Shown here piece by piece: positions 1-11,968 of a stretch of 64,000 nt of DNA. How positions within the stretch are numbered: the stretch's first letter is position 1; every line of letters starts with the position of its first letter. The stretch comes from Auanema rhodensis. Taxonomy: Eukaryota > Nematoda > Chromadorea > Rhabditida > Rhabditidae. The position numbers were made by a program, and so were the translations under genes. The DNA lies in NCBI GenBank assembly GCA_964057225.1, contig CAXKVF010000077.1, positions 1 to 64,000 on the forward strand. The letters run 5' to 3'. The notes beneath the pieces are model-generated. The model made no database searches. It was given only the letters and a program-made list of their open reading frames with translations, and was not told where the DNA came from.

Positions 1-30
1 GTGTACATTTAATTAGCATAAATTAAAGTT

Positions 31-36
31 CACGTA
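31..36 (+). other. CACGTA site, third CACGT motif of the monomer (first-copy position)
   Basis: Repeated in nearly every monomer as TTCACGTAAA at p31-36. With the CACGTG sites at p142 and p174 of the preceding monomer it forms a row of three CACGT motifs spaced 32 and 33 bp apart (142, 174 and 207 in the first repeat). ACGT cores are the recognition core of plant bZIP and many bHLH factors. Binding here is inference. A rare CACATA variant occurs at 13405, 15341, 18861, 20445 and 23965. Confidence 0.5.
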
Positions 37-47
37 AATTTCAAAGT

Positions 48-60
48 CATGGTTACCATG
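48..60. other. CATGGTTACCATG near-perfect dyad (first-copy position)
   Basis: Six-base arms CATGGT and ACCATG flank one central base. With A at p61 the arms extend by one T/A pair, whereas the common C variant at p61 removes that pair. The motif is present in almost all monomers; exceptions include ACTATG at 1111 and 2871. Short dyads able to form cruciforms are reported as enriched in some centromeric satellites. Whether this one extrudes is unknown. Confidence 0.6.
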
Positions 61-70
61 AACCAATATC

Positions 71-89
71 AATAAAAATTTGTTTTTAG
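71..89. other. A-tract/T-tract cluster in the monomer (first-copy position)
   Basis: A run of A and T tracts (AAAAATTT followed by GTTTTT) in the most AT-rich part of the monomer. Recurring once per 176 bp, it could contribute intrinsic curvature or nucleosome positioning, as proposed for many satellites. This is inferred from base composition only. Confidence 0.45.
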
Positions 90-141
90 ACTAATATGGA
101 CATGGGGAATCTAATTTTGAAAACCGCATCTCTTTATCTTT

Positions 142-147
142 CACGTG
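142..147. other. CACGTG palindrome 1 (E-box/G-box core), first-copy position
   Basis: Sits inside the 8-bp perfect palindrome TCACGTGA at p141-148. By eye it is unchanged in nearly all monomers. A visible exception is TTCTCGTG near 26714 and 28122, shared by two copies of one HOR. CACGTG is the core site of bHLH factors in animals, fungi and plants and of the plant G-box bZIPs. Confidence 0.65.
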
Positions 148-165
148 AAGCGAGTCACATACCAA

Positions 166-171
166 GTGCAC
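166..171. other. GTGCAC palindrome, first-copy position
   Basis: A six-base palindrome just 5' of the second CACGTG site, shared by almost every monomer. The inverted blocks contain GATGTGGAC variants of it (46920s, 47100s, 52360s, 52540s). It adds to the density of short dyads in the monomer. Confidence 0.5.
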
Positions 172-179
172 ATCACGTG
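172..179 (+). other. CACGTG palindrome 2, matching yeast CDEI (RTCACRTG), first-copy position
   Basis: ATCACGTG spans the arbitrary monomer boundary (p172 to p3 of the next copy) and matches RTCACRTG, the budding-yeast centromere element I bound by the bHLH protein Cbf1. The match is seen directly; the relevance is inference, since point centromeres are yeast-specific and a 176-bp tandem array is not a point centromere. Departures from the site include CATCAAGTG near 36780 and 43643, CACGTTTAC near 58567 and 60503, and GACGTG near 63493. Confidence 0.5.
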
Positions 180-352
180 TACATTTAATTAGCATAAATT
201 AAAGTTCACGTAAATTTCAAAGTCATGGTTACCATGAACCAATATCAATAAAAATTTGTTTTTAGACTAATATGGACATGGGGAATCTAATTTTGAAAAC
301 CGCATCTCTTTATCTTTCACGTGAAGCGAGTTACATACCAAGTGCACATCAC

Positions 353-3300
353 GTGTACATTTAATTAGCATAAATTAAAGTTCACGTAAATTTCAAAGTC
401 ATGGTTACCATGAACCAATATCAATAAAAATTTGTTTTTAGACTAATATGGACATGGGGAATCTAATTTTGAAAACCGCATCTCTTTATCTTTCACGTGA
501 AGCGAGTTACATACCAAGTGCACATCACGTGTACATTTAATTAGCATAAATTAAAGTTCACGTAAAATTCAAAGTCATGGTTACCATGCACCAATATCAA
601 TAAAAATTTGTTTTTAGACTAATATGGACATGGGGAATCTAATTTTGAAAACCGCATCTCTTTATCTTTCACGTGAAGCGAGTTACATACCAAGTGCACA
701 TCACGTGTACATTTAATTAGCATAAATTAAAGTTCACGTAAACTTCAAAGTCATGGTTACCATGAAGCAATATCAATAAAAATTTGTTTTTAGACTAATA
801 TGGACATGGGGAATCTAATTTTGAAAACCGCATCTCTTTATCTTTCACGTGAAGCGAGTTACATACCAAGTGCACATCACGTGTACATTTAATTAGCATA
901 AATTAAAGTTCACGTAAATTTCAAAGTCATGGTTACCATGAACCAATATCAATAAAAATTTGTTTTTAGACTAATATGGACATGGGGAATCTAATTTTGA
1001 AAACCGCATCTCTTTATCTTTCACGTGAAGCGAGTTACATACCAAGTGCACATCACGTGTACATTTAATTAGCATAAATTAAAGTTCACGTAAATTTCAA
1101 AGTCATGGTTACTATGAAGCAATATCAATAAAAATTTGTTTTTAGACTAATATGGACATGGGGAATCTAATTTTGAAAACCGCATCTCTTTATCTTTCAC
1201 GTGAAGCGAGTTACATACCAAGTGCACATCACGTGTACATTTAATTAGCATAAATTAAAGTTCACGTAAATTTCAAAGTCATGGTTACCATGAACCAATA
1301 TCAATAAAAATTTGTTTTTAGACTAATATGGACATGGGGAATCTAATTTTGAAAACCGCATCTCTTTATCTTTCACGTGAAGCGAGTTACATACCAAGTG
1401 CACATCACGTGTACATTTAATTAGCATAAATTAAAGTTCACGTAAAATTCAAAGTCATGGTTACCATGAAGCAATATCAATAAAAATTTGTTTTTAGACT
1501 AATATGGACATGGGGAATCTAATTTTGAAAACCGCATCTCTTTATCTTTCACGTGAAGCGAGTTACATACCAAGTGCACATCACGTGTACATTTAATTAG
1601 CATAAATTAAAGTTCACGTAAATTTCAAAGTCATGGTTACCATGAACCAATATCAATAAAAATTTGTTTTTAGACTAATATGGACATGGGGAATCTAATT
1701 TTGAAAACCGCATCTCTTTATCTTTCACGTGAAGCGAGTTACATACCAAGTGCACATCACGTGTACATTTAATTAGCATAAATTAAAGTTCACGTAAATT
1801 TCAAAGTCATGGTTACCATGAAGCAATATCAATAAAAATTTGTTTTTAGACTAATATGGACATGGGGAATCTAATTTTGAAAACCGCATCTCTTTATCTT
1901 TCACGTGAAGCGAGTTACATACCAAGTGCACATCACGTGTACATTTAATTAGCATAAATTAAAGTTCACGTAAATTTCAAAGTCATGGTTACCATGCACC
2001 AATATCAATAAAAATTTGTTTTTAGACTAATATGGACATGGGGAATCTAATTTTGAAAACCGCATCTCTTTATCTTTCACGTGAAGCGAGTTACATACCA
2101 AGTGCACATCACGTGTACATTTAATTAGCATAAATTAAAGTTCACGTAAATTTCAAAGTCATGGTTACCATGAACCAATATCAATAAAAATTTGTTTTTA
2201 GACTAATATGGACATGGGGAATCTAATTTTGAAAACCGCATCTCTTTATCTTTCACGTGAAGCGAGTTACATACCAAGTGCACATCACGTGTACATTTAA
2301 TTAGCATAAATTAAAGTTCACGTAAAATTCAAAGTCATGGTTACCATGCACCAATATCAATAAAAATTTGTTTTTAGACTAATATGGACATGGGGAATCT
2401 AATTTTGAAAACCGCATCTCTTTATCTTTCACGTGAAGCGAGTTACATACCAAGTGCACATCACGTGTACATTTAATTAGCATAAATTAAAGTTCACGTA
2501 AACTTCAAAGTCATGGTTACCATGAAGCAATATCAATAAAAATTTGTTTTTAGACTAATATGGACATGGGGAATCTAATTTTGAAAACCGCATCTCTTTA
2601 TCTTTCACGTGAAGCGAGTTACATACCAAGTGCACATCACGTGTACATTTAATTAGCATAAATTAAAGTTCACGTAAATTTCAAAGTCATGGTTACCATG
2701 AACCAATATCAATAAAAATTTGTTTTTAGACTAATATGGACATGGGGAATCTAATTTTGAAAACCGCATCTCTTTATCTTTCACGTGAAGCGAGTTACAT
2801 ACCAAGTGCACATCACGTGTACATTTAATTAGCATAAATTAAAGTTCACGTAAATTTCAAAGTCATGGTTACTATGAAGCAATATCAATAAAAATTTGTT
2901 TTTAGACTAATATGGACATGGGGAATCTAATTTTGAAAACCGCATCTCTTTATCTTTCACGTGAAGCGAGTTACATACCAAGTGCACATCACGTGTACAT
3001 TTAATTAGCATAAATTAAAGTTCACGTAAATTTCAAAGTCATGGTTACCATGAACCAATATCAATAAAAATTTGTTTTTAGACTAATATGGACATGGGGA
3101 ATCTAATTTTGAAAACCGCATCTCTTTATCTTTCACGTGAAGCGAGTTACATACCAAGTGCACATCACGTGTACATTTAATTAGCATAAATTAAAGTTCA
3201 CGTAAAATTCAAAGTCATGGTTACCATGAAGCAATATCAATAAAAATTTGTTTTTAGACTAATATGGACATGGGGAATCTAATTTTGAAAACCGCATCTC

Positions 3301-3872
3301 TTTATCTTTCACGTGAAGCGAGTTACATACCAAGTGCACATCACGTGTACATTTAATTAGCATAAATTAAAGTTCACGTAAATTTCAAAGTCATGGTTAC
3401 CATGAACCAATATCAATAAAAATTTGTTTTTAGACTAATATGGACATGGGGAATCTAATTTTGAAAACCGCATCTCTTTATCTTTCACGTGAAGCGAGTT
3501 ACATACCAAGTGCACATCACGTGTACATTTAATTAGCATAAATTAAAGTTCACGTAAATTTCAAAGTCATGGTTACCATGAAGCAATATCAATAAAAATT
3601 TGTTTTTAGACTAATATGGACATGGGGAATCTAATTTTGAAAACCGCATCTCTTTATCTTTCACGTGAAGCGAGTTACATACCAAGTGCACATCACGTGT
3701 ACATTTAATTAGCATAAATTAAAGTTCACGTAAATTTCAAAGTCATGGTTACCATGCACCAATATCAATAAAAATTTGTTTTCAGACTAATATGGACATG
3801 GGGAATCTAATTTTGAAAACCGCATCTCTTTATCTTTCACGTGAAGCGAGTTACATACCAAGTGCACATCAC
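353..3872 (+). repeat. 10-monomer HOR (1760 bp), two copies
   Basis: Monomers 353-2112 and 2113-3872 carry the same ordered variants. In order: AACC, an AAAATTC+CACC monomer, AAACTTC+AAGC, AACC, ACTATGAAGC (1111 and 2871), AACC, AAAATTC+AAGC, AACC, AAGC, CACC. The only difference I noticed is TTTTCAGAC near 3781 in the second copy. The preceding monomer (177-352) and the next one (3873-4048) do not fit, so the duplication is bounded to one monomer. Confidence 0.85.
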
Positions 3873-6800
3873 GTGTACATTTAATTAGCATAAATTAAAG
3901 TTCACGTAAATTTCAAAGTCATGGTTACCATGCACCAATATCAATAAAAATTTGTTTTTAGACTAATATGGACATGGGGAATCTAATTTTGAAAACCGCA
4001 TCTCTTTATCTTTCACGTGAAGCGAGTTACATACCAAGTGCACATCACGTGTACATTTAATTAGCATAAATTAAAGTTCACGTAAATTTCAAAGTCATGG
4101 TTACCATGAAGCAATATCAATAAAAATTTGTTTTTAGACTAATATGGACATGGGGAATCTAATTTTGAAAACCGCATCTCTTTATCTTTCACGTGAAGCG
4201 AGTTACATACCAAGTGCACATCACGTGTACATTTAATTAGCATAAATTAAAGTTCACGTAAATTTCAAAGTCATGGTTACCATGCACCAATATCAATAAA
4301 AATTTGTTTTTAGACTAATATGGACATGGGGAATCTAATTTTGAAAACCGCATCTCTTTATCTTTCACGTGAAGCGAGTTACATACCAAGTGCACATCAC
4401 GTGTACATTTAATTAGCATAAATTAAAGTTCACGTAAAATTCAAAGTCATGGTTACCATGCACCAATATCAATAAAAATTTGTTTTTAGACTAATATGGA
4501 CATGGGGAATCTAATTTTGAAAACCGCATCTCTTTATCTTTCACGTGAAGCGAGTTACATACCAAGTGCACATCACGTGTACATTTAATTAGCATAAATT
4601 AAAGTTCACGTAAATTTCAAAGTCATGGTTACCATGAAGCAATATCAATAAAAATTTGTTTTTAGACTAATATGGACATGGGGAATCTAATTTTGAAAAC
4701 CGCATCTCTTTATCTTTCACGTGAAGCGAGTTACATACCAAGTGCACATCACGTGTACATTTAATTAGCATAAATTAAAGTTCACGTAAATTTCAAAGTC
4801 ATGGTTACCATGAAGCAATATCAATAAAAATTTGTTTTTAGACTAATATGGACATGGGGAATCTAATTTTGAAAACCGCATCTCTTTATCTTTCACGTGA
4901 AGCGAGTTACATACCAAGTGCACATCACGTGTACATTTAATTAGCATAAATTAAAGTTCACGTAAATTTCAAAGTCATGGTTACCATGAACCAATATCAA
5001 TAAAAATTTGTTTTTAGACTAATATGGACATGGGGAATCTAATTTTGAAAACCGCATCTCTTTATCTTTCACGTGAAGCGAGTTACATACCAAGTGCACA
5101 TCACGTGTACATTTAATTAGCATAAATTAAAGTTCACGTAAATTTCAAAGTCATGGTTACCATGAAGCAATATCAATAAAAATTTGTTTTTAGACTAATA
5201 TGGACATGGGGAATCTAATTTTGAAAACCGCATCTCTTTATCTTTCACGTGAAGCGAGTTACATACCAAGTGCACATCACGTGTACATTTAATTAGCATA
5301 AATTAAAGTTCACGTAAATTTCAAAGTCATGGTTACCATGCACCAATATCAATAAAAATTTGTTTTTAGACTAATATGGACATGGGGAATCTAATTTTGA
5401 AAACCGCATCTCTTTATCTTTCACGTGAAGCGAGTTACATACCAAGTGCACATCACGTGTACATTTAATTAGCATAAATTAAAGTTCACGTAAATTTCAA
5501 AGTCATGGTTACCATGCACCAATATCAATAAAAATTTGTTTTTAGACTAATATGGACATGGGGAATCTAATTTTGAAAACCGCATCTCTTTATCTTTCAC
5601 GTGAAGCGAGTTACATACCAAGTGCACATCACGTGTACATTTAATTAGCATAAATTAAAGTTCACGTAAATTTCAAAGTCATGGTTACCATGAAGCAATA
5701 TCAATAAAAATTTGTTTTTAGACTAATATGGACATGGGGAATCTAATTTTGAAAACCGCATCTCTTTATCTTTCACGTGAAGCGAGTTACATACCAAGTG
5801 CACATCACGTGTACATTTAATTAGCATAAATTAAAGTTCACGTAAATTTCAAAGTCATGGTTACCATGCACCAATATCAATAAAAATTTGTTTTTAGACT
5901 AATATGGACATGGGGAATCTAATTTTGAAAACCGCATCTCTTTATCTTTCACGTGAAGCGAGTTACATACCAAGTGCACATCACGTGTACATTTAATTAG
6001 CATAAATTAAAGTTCACGTAAAATTCAAAGTCATGGTTACCATGCACCAATATCAATAAAAATTTGTTTTTAGACTAATATGGACATGGGGAATCTAATT
6101 TTGAAAACCGCATCTCTTTATCTTTCACGTGAAGCGAGTTACATACCAAGTGCACATCACGTGTACATTTAATTAGCATAAATTAAAGTTCACGTAAATT
6201 TCAAAGTCATGGTTACCATGAAGCAATATCAATAAAAATTTGTTTTTAGACTAATATGGACATGGGGAATCTAATTTTGAAAACCGCATCTCTTTATCTT
6301 TCACGTGAAGCGAGTTACATACCAAGTGCACATCACGTGTACATTTAATTAGCATAAATTAAAGTTCACGTAAATTTCAAAGTCATGGTTACCATGCACC
6401 AATATCAATAAAAATTTGTTTTTAGACTAATATGGACATGGGGAATCTAATTTTGAAAACCGCATCTCTTTATCTTTCACGTGAAGCGAGTTACATACCA
6501 AGTGCACATCACGTGTACATTTAATTAGCATAAATTAAAGTTCACGTAAATTTCAAAGTCATGGTTACCATGCACCAATATCAATAAAAATTTGTTTTTA
6601 GACTAATATGGACATGGGGAATCTAATTTTGAAAACCGCATCTCTTTATCTTTCACGTGAAGCGAGTTACATACCAAGTGCACATCACGTGTACATTTAA
6701 TTAGCATAAATTAAAGTTCACGTAAATTTCAAAGTCATGGTTACCATGAAGCAATATCAATAAAAATTTGTTTTTAGACTAATATGGACATGGGGAATCT

Positions 6801-7040
6801 AATTTTGAAAACCGCATCTCTTTATCTTTCACGTGAAGCGAGTTACATACCAAGTGCACATCACGTGTACATTTAATTAGCATAAATTAAAGTTCACGTA
6901 AATTTCAAAGTCATGGTTACCATGAACCAATATCAATAAAAATTTGTTTTTAGACTAATATGGACATGGGGAATCTAATTTTGAAAACCGCATCTCTTTA
7001 TCTTTCACGTGAAGCGAGTTACATAGCAAGTGCACATCAC
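3697..7040 (+). repeat. Mixed 9-mer and 6-mer HOR tract
   Basis: The block CACC, CACC, AAGC, CACC, AAAATTC+CACC, AAGC starts at 3697, recurs at 5281 (nine monomers on) and again, with one AACC substitution, at 6337 (six monomers on). The extra three monomers in the first interval (AAGC, AACC, AAGC) account for the difference. This looks like duplication of a 6-mer with gain or loss of a 3-mer. Confidence 0.6.
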
Positions 7041-9152
7041 GTGTACATTTAATTAGCATAAATTAAAGTTCACGTAAAATTCAAAGTCATGGTTACCATG
7101 CACCAATATCAATAAAAATTTGTTTTTAGACTAATATGGACATGGGGAATCTAATTTTGAAAACCGCATCTCTTTATCTTTCACGTGAAGCGAGTTACAT
7201 ACCAAGTGCACATCACGTGTACATTTAATTAGCATAAATTAAAGTTCACGTAAATTTCAAAGTCATGGTTACCATGAAGCAATATCAATAAAAATTTGTT
7301 TTTAGACTAATATGGACATGGGGAATCTAATTTTGAAAACCGCATCTCTTTATCTTTCACGTGAAGCGAGTTACATACCAAGTGCACATCACGTGTACAT
7401 TTAATTAGCATAAATTAAAGTTCACGTAAATTTCAAAGTCATGGTTACCATGAACCAATATCAATAAAAATTTGTTTTTAGACTAATATGGACATGGGGA
7501 ATCTAATTTTGAAAACCGCATCTCTTTATCTTTCACGTGAAGCGAGTTACATACCAAGTGCACATCACGTGTACATTTAATTAGCATAAATTAAAGTTCA
7601 CGTAAATTTCAAAGTCATGGTTACCATGAAGCAATATCAATAAAAATTTGTTTTTAGACTAATATGGACATGGGGAATCTAATTTTGAAAACCGCATCTC
7701 TTTATCTTTCACGTGAAGCGAGTTACATACCAAGTGCACATCACGTGTACATTTAATTATCATGAATTAAAGTTCACGTAAATTTCAAAGTCATGGTTAC
7801 CATGCACCAATATCAATAAAAATTTGTTTTTAGACTAATATGGACATGGGGAATCTAATTTTGAAAACCGCATCTCTTTATCTTTCACGTGAAGCGAGTT
7901 ACATACCAAGTGCACATCACGTGTACATTTAATTAGCATAAATTAAAGTTCACGTAAATTTCAAAGTCATGGTTACCATGAACCAATATCAATAAAAATT
8001 TGTTTTTAGACTAATATGGACATGGGGAATCTAATTTTGAAAATCGCATCTCTTTATCTTTCACGTGAAGCGAGTTACATACCAAGTGCACATCACGTGT
8101 ACATTTAATTAGCATAAATTAAAGTTCACGTAAAATTCAAAGTCATGGTTACCATGCACCAATATCAATAAAAATTTGTTTTTAGACTAATATGGACATG
8201 GGGAATCTAATTTTGAAAACCGCATCTCTTTATCTTTCACGTGAAGCGAGTTACATACCAAGTGCTCATCACGTGTACATTTAATTAGCATAAATTAAAG
8301 TTCACGTAAACTTCAAAGTCATGGTTACCATGAAGCAATATCAATAAAAATTTGTTTTTAGACTAATATGGACATGGGGAATCTAATTTTGAAAACCGCA
8401 TCTCTTTATCTTTCACGTGAAGCGAGTTACATACCAAGTGCACATCACGTGTACATTTAATTAGCATAAATTAAAGTTCACGTAAATTTCAAAGTCATGG
8501 TTACCATGAACCAATATCAATAAAAGTTTGTTTTTAGACTAATATGGACATGGGGAATCTAATTTTGAAAACCGCATCTCTTTATCTTTCACGTGAAGCG
8601 AGTTACATACCAAGTGCACATCACGTGTACATTTAATTAGCATAAATTAAAGTTCACGTAAATTTCAAAGTCATGGTTACCATGAAGCAATATCAATAAA
8701 AATTTGTTTTTAGACTAATATGGACATGGGAAATCTAATTTTGAAAACCGCATCTCTTTATCTTTCACGTGAAGCGAGTTACATACCAAGTGCACATCAC
8801 GTGTACATTTAATTATCATGAATTAAAGTTCACGTAAATTTCAAAGTCATGGTTACCATGCACCAATATCAATAAAAATTTGTTTTTAGACTAATATGGA
8901 CATGGGGAATCTAATTTTGAAAACCGCATCTCTTTATCTTTCACGTGAAGCGAGTTACATACCAAGTGCACATCACGTGTACATTTAATTAGCATAAATT
9001 AAAGTTCACGTAAATTTCAAAGTCATGGTTACCATGAACCAATATCAATAAAAATTTGTTTTTAGACTAATATGGACATGGGGAATCTAATTTTGAAAAC
9101 CTCATCTCTTTATCTTTCACGTGAAGCGAGTTACATACCAAGTGCACATCAC
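7041..9152 (+). repeat. 6-monomer HOR (1056 bp), two copies
   Basis: Monomers 7041-8096 and 8097-9152 share the order AAAATTC+CACC, AAGC, AACC, AAGC, a TTATCATGAATT+CACC monomer (markers at 7757 and 8813, 1056 bp apart), AACC. Each copy has private substitutions, such as GTGCTCATC near 8264 and TAAAAGTTTG near 8521. A partial third repeat may begin at 9153. The TTATCATG type also recurs alone near 11101. Confidence 0.7.
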
Positions 9153-11968
9153 GTGTACATTTAATTAGCATAAATTAAAGTTCACGTAAACTTCAAAGTC
9201 ATGGTTACCATGAAGCAATATCAATAAAAATTTGTTTTTAGACTAATATGGACATGGGGAATCTAATTTTGAAAACCGCATCTCTTTATCTTTCACGTGA
9301 AGCGAGTTACATACCAAGTGCACATCACGTGTACATTTAATTAGCATAAATTAAAGTTCACGTAAATTTCAAAGTCATGGTTACCATGAAGCAATATCAA
9401 TAAAAATTTGTTTTTAGACTAATATGGACATGGGGAATCTAATTTTGAAAACCGCATCTCTTTATCTTTCACGTGAAGCGAGTTACATACCAAGTGCACA
9501 TCACGTGTACATTTAATTAGCATAAATTAAAGTTCACGTAAATTTCAAAGTCATGGTTACCATGAACCAATATCAATAAAAATTTGTTTTTAGACTAATA
9601 TGGACATGGGGAATCTAATTTTGAAAACCGCATCTCTTTATCTTTCACGTGAAGCGAGTTACATACCAAGTGCACATCACGTGTACATTTAATTAGCATA
9701 AATTAAAGTTCACGTAAATTTCAAAGTCATGGTTACCATGCACCAATATCAATAAAAATTTGTTTTTAGACTAATATGGACATGGGGAATCTAATTTTGA
9801 AAACCGCATCTCTTTATCTTTCACGTGAAGCGAGTTACATACCAAGTGCACATCACGTGTACATTTAATTAGCATAAATTAAAGTTCACGTAAATTTCAA
9901 AGTCATGGTTACCATGAAGCAATATCAATAAAAATTTGTTTTTAGACTAATATGGACATGGGGAATCTAATTTTGAAAACCGCATCTCTTTATCTTTCAC
10001 GTGAAGCGAGTTACATACCAAGTGCACATCACGTGTACATTTAATTAGCATAAATTAAAGTTCACGTAAATTTCAAAGTCATGGTTACCATGCACCAATA
10101 TCAATAAAAATTTGTTTTTAGACTAATATGGACATGGGGAATCTAATTTTGAAAACCGCATCTCTTTATCTTTCACGTGAAGCGAGTTACATACCAAGTG
10201 CACATCACGTGTACATTTAATTAGCATAAATTAAAGTTCACGTAAATTTCAAAGTCATGGTTACCATGAAGCAATATCAATAAAAATTTGTTTTTAGACT
10301 AATATGGACATGGGGAATCTAATTTTGAAAACCGCATATCTTTATCTTTCACGTGAAGCGAGTTACATACCAAGTGCACATCACGTGTACATTTAATTAG
10401 CATGAATTAAAGTTCACGTAAATTTCAAAGTCATGGTTACCATGAACCAATATCAATAAAAATTTGTTTTTAGACTAATATGGACATGGGGAATCTAATT
10501 TTGAAAACCGCATCTCTTTATCTTTCACGTGAAGCGAGTTACATACCAAGTGCACATCACGTGTACATTTAATTAGCATAAATTAAAGTTCACGTAAATT
10601 TCAAACTCATGGTTACCATGAACCAATATCAATAAAAATTTGTTTTTAGACTAATATGGACATGGGGAATCTAATTTTGAAAACCGCATCTCTTTATCTT
10701 TCACGTGAAGCGAGTTACATACCAAGTGCACATCACGTGTACATTTAATTAGCATAAATTAAAGTTCACGTAAATTTCAAAGTCATGGTTACCATGAACC
10801 AATATCAATAAAAATTTGTTTTTAGACTAATATGGACATGGGGAATCTAATTTTGGAAACCGCATCTCTTTATCTTTCACGTGAAGCGAGTTACATACCA
10901 AGTGCACATCACGTGTACATTTAATTAGCATAAATTAAAGTTCACGTAAATTTCAAAGTCATGGTTACCATGAAGCAATATCAATAAAAATTTGTTTTTA
11001 GACTAATATGGACATGGGGAATCTAATTTTGAAAACCGCATCTCTTTATCTTTCACGTGAAGCGAGTTACATACCAAGTGCACATCACGTGTACATTTAA
11101 TTATCATGAATTAAAGTTCACGTAAATTTCAAAGTCATGGTTACCATGCACCAATATCAATAAAAATTTGTTTTTAGACTAATATGGACATGGGGAATCT
11201 AATTTTGAGAACCGCATCTCTTTATCTTTCACGTGAAGCGAGTTACATACCAAGTGCACATCACGTGTACATTTAATTAGCATAAATTAAAGTTCACGTA
11301 AATTTCAAAGTCATGGTTACCATGAAGCAATATCAATAAAAATTTGTTTTTAGACTAATATGGACATGAGGAATCTAATTTTGAAAACCGCATCTCTTTA
11401 TCTTTCACGTGAAGCGAGTTACATACCAAGTGCACATCACGTGTACATTTAATTAGCATAAATTAAAGTTCACGTAAATTTCAAAGTCATGGTTACCATG
11501 AACCAATATCAATAAAAATTTGTTTTTAGACTAATATGGACATGGGGAATCTAATTTTGAAAACCGCATCTCTTTATCTTTCACGTGAAGCGAGTTACAT
11601 ACCAAGTGCACATCACGTGTACATTTAATTAGCATAAATTAAAGTTCACGTAAATTTCAAAGTCATGGTTACCATGAAGCAATATCAATAAAAATTTGTT
11701 TTTAGACTAATATGGACATGGGGAATCTAATTTTGAAAACCGCATCTCTTTATCTTTCACGTGAAGCGAGTTACATACCAAGTGCACATCACGTGTACAT
11801 TTAATTAGCATGAATTAAAGTTCACGTAAATTTCAAAGTCATGGTTACCATGCACCAATATCAATAAAAATTTGTTTTTAGACTAATATGGACATGGGGA
11901 ATCTAATTTTGAAAACCGCATCTCTTTATCTTTCACGTGAAGCGAGTTACATACCAAGTGCACATCAC
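9153..11968 (+). repeat. Satellite monomers without a clear HOR
   Basis: Sixteen in-register monomers with variants AAGC, AACC and CACC in an order I cannot reduce to a repeated block. Isolated markers include GCATGAATT at about 10400 and 11809, AACTCATGG near 10605, TTTGGAAAC near 10855, TTGAGAACC near 11206 and CATGAGGAATC near 11366. The tract is probably an older, scrambled part of the array. There is nothing other than satellite here. Confidence 0.7.

Noticed and set aside
71-76. AATAAA polyadenylation signal in each monomer
   Set aside because: The hexamer is expected by chance in AT-rich sequence, and there is no gene upstream for it to serve.
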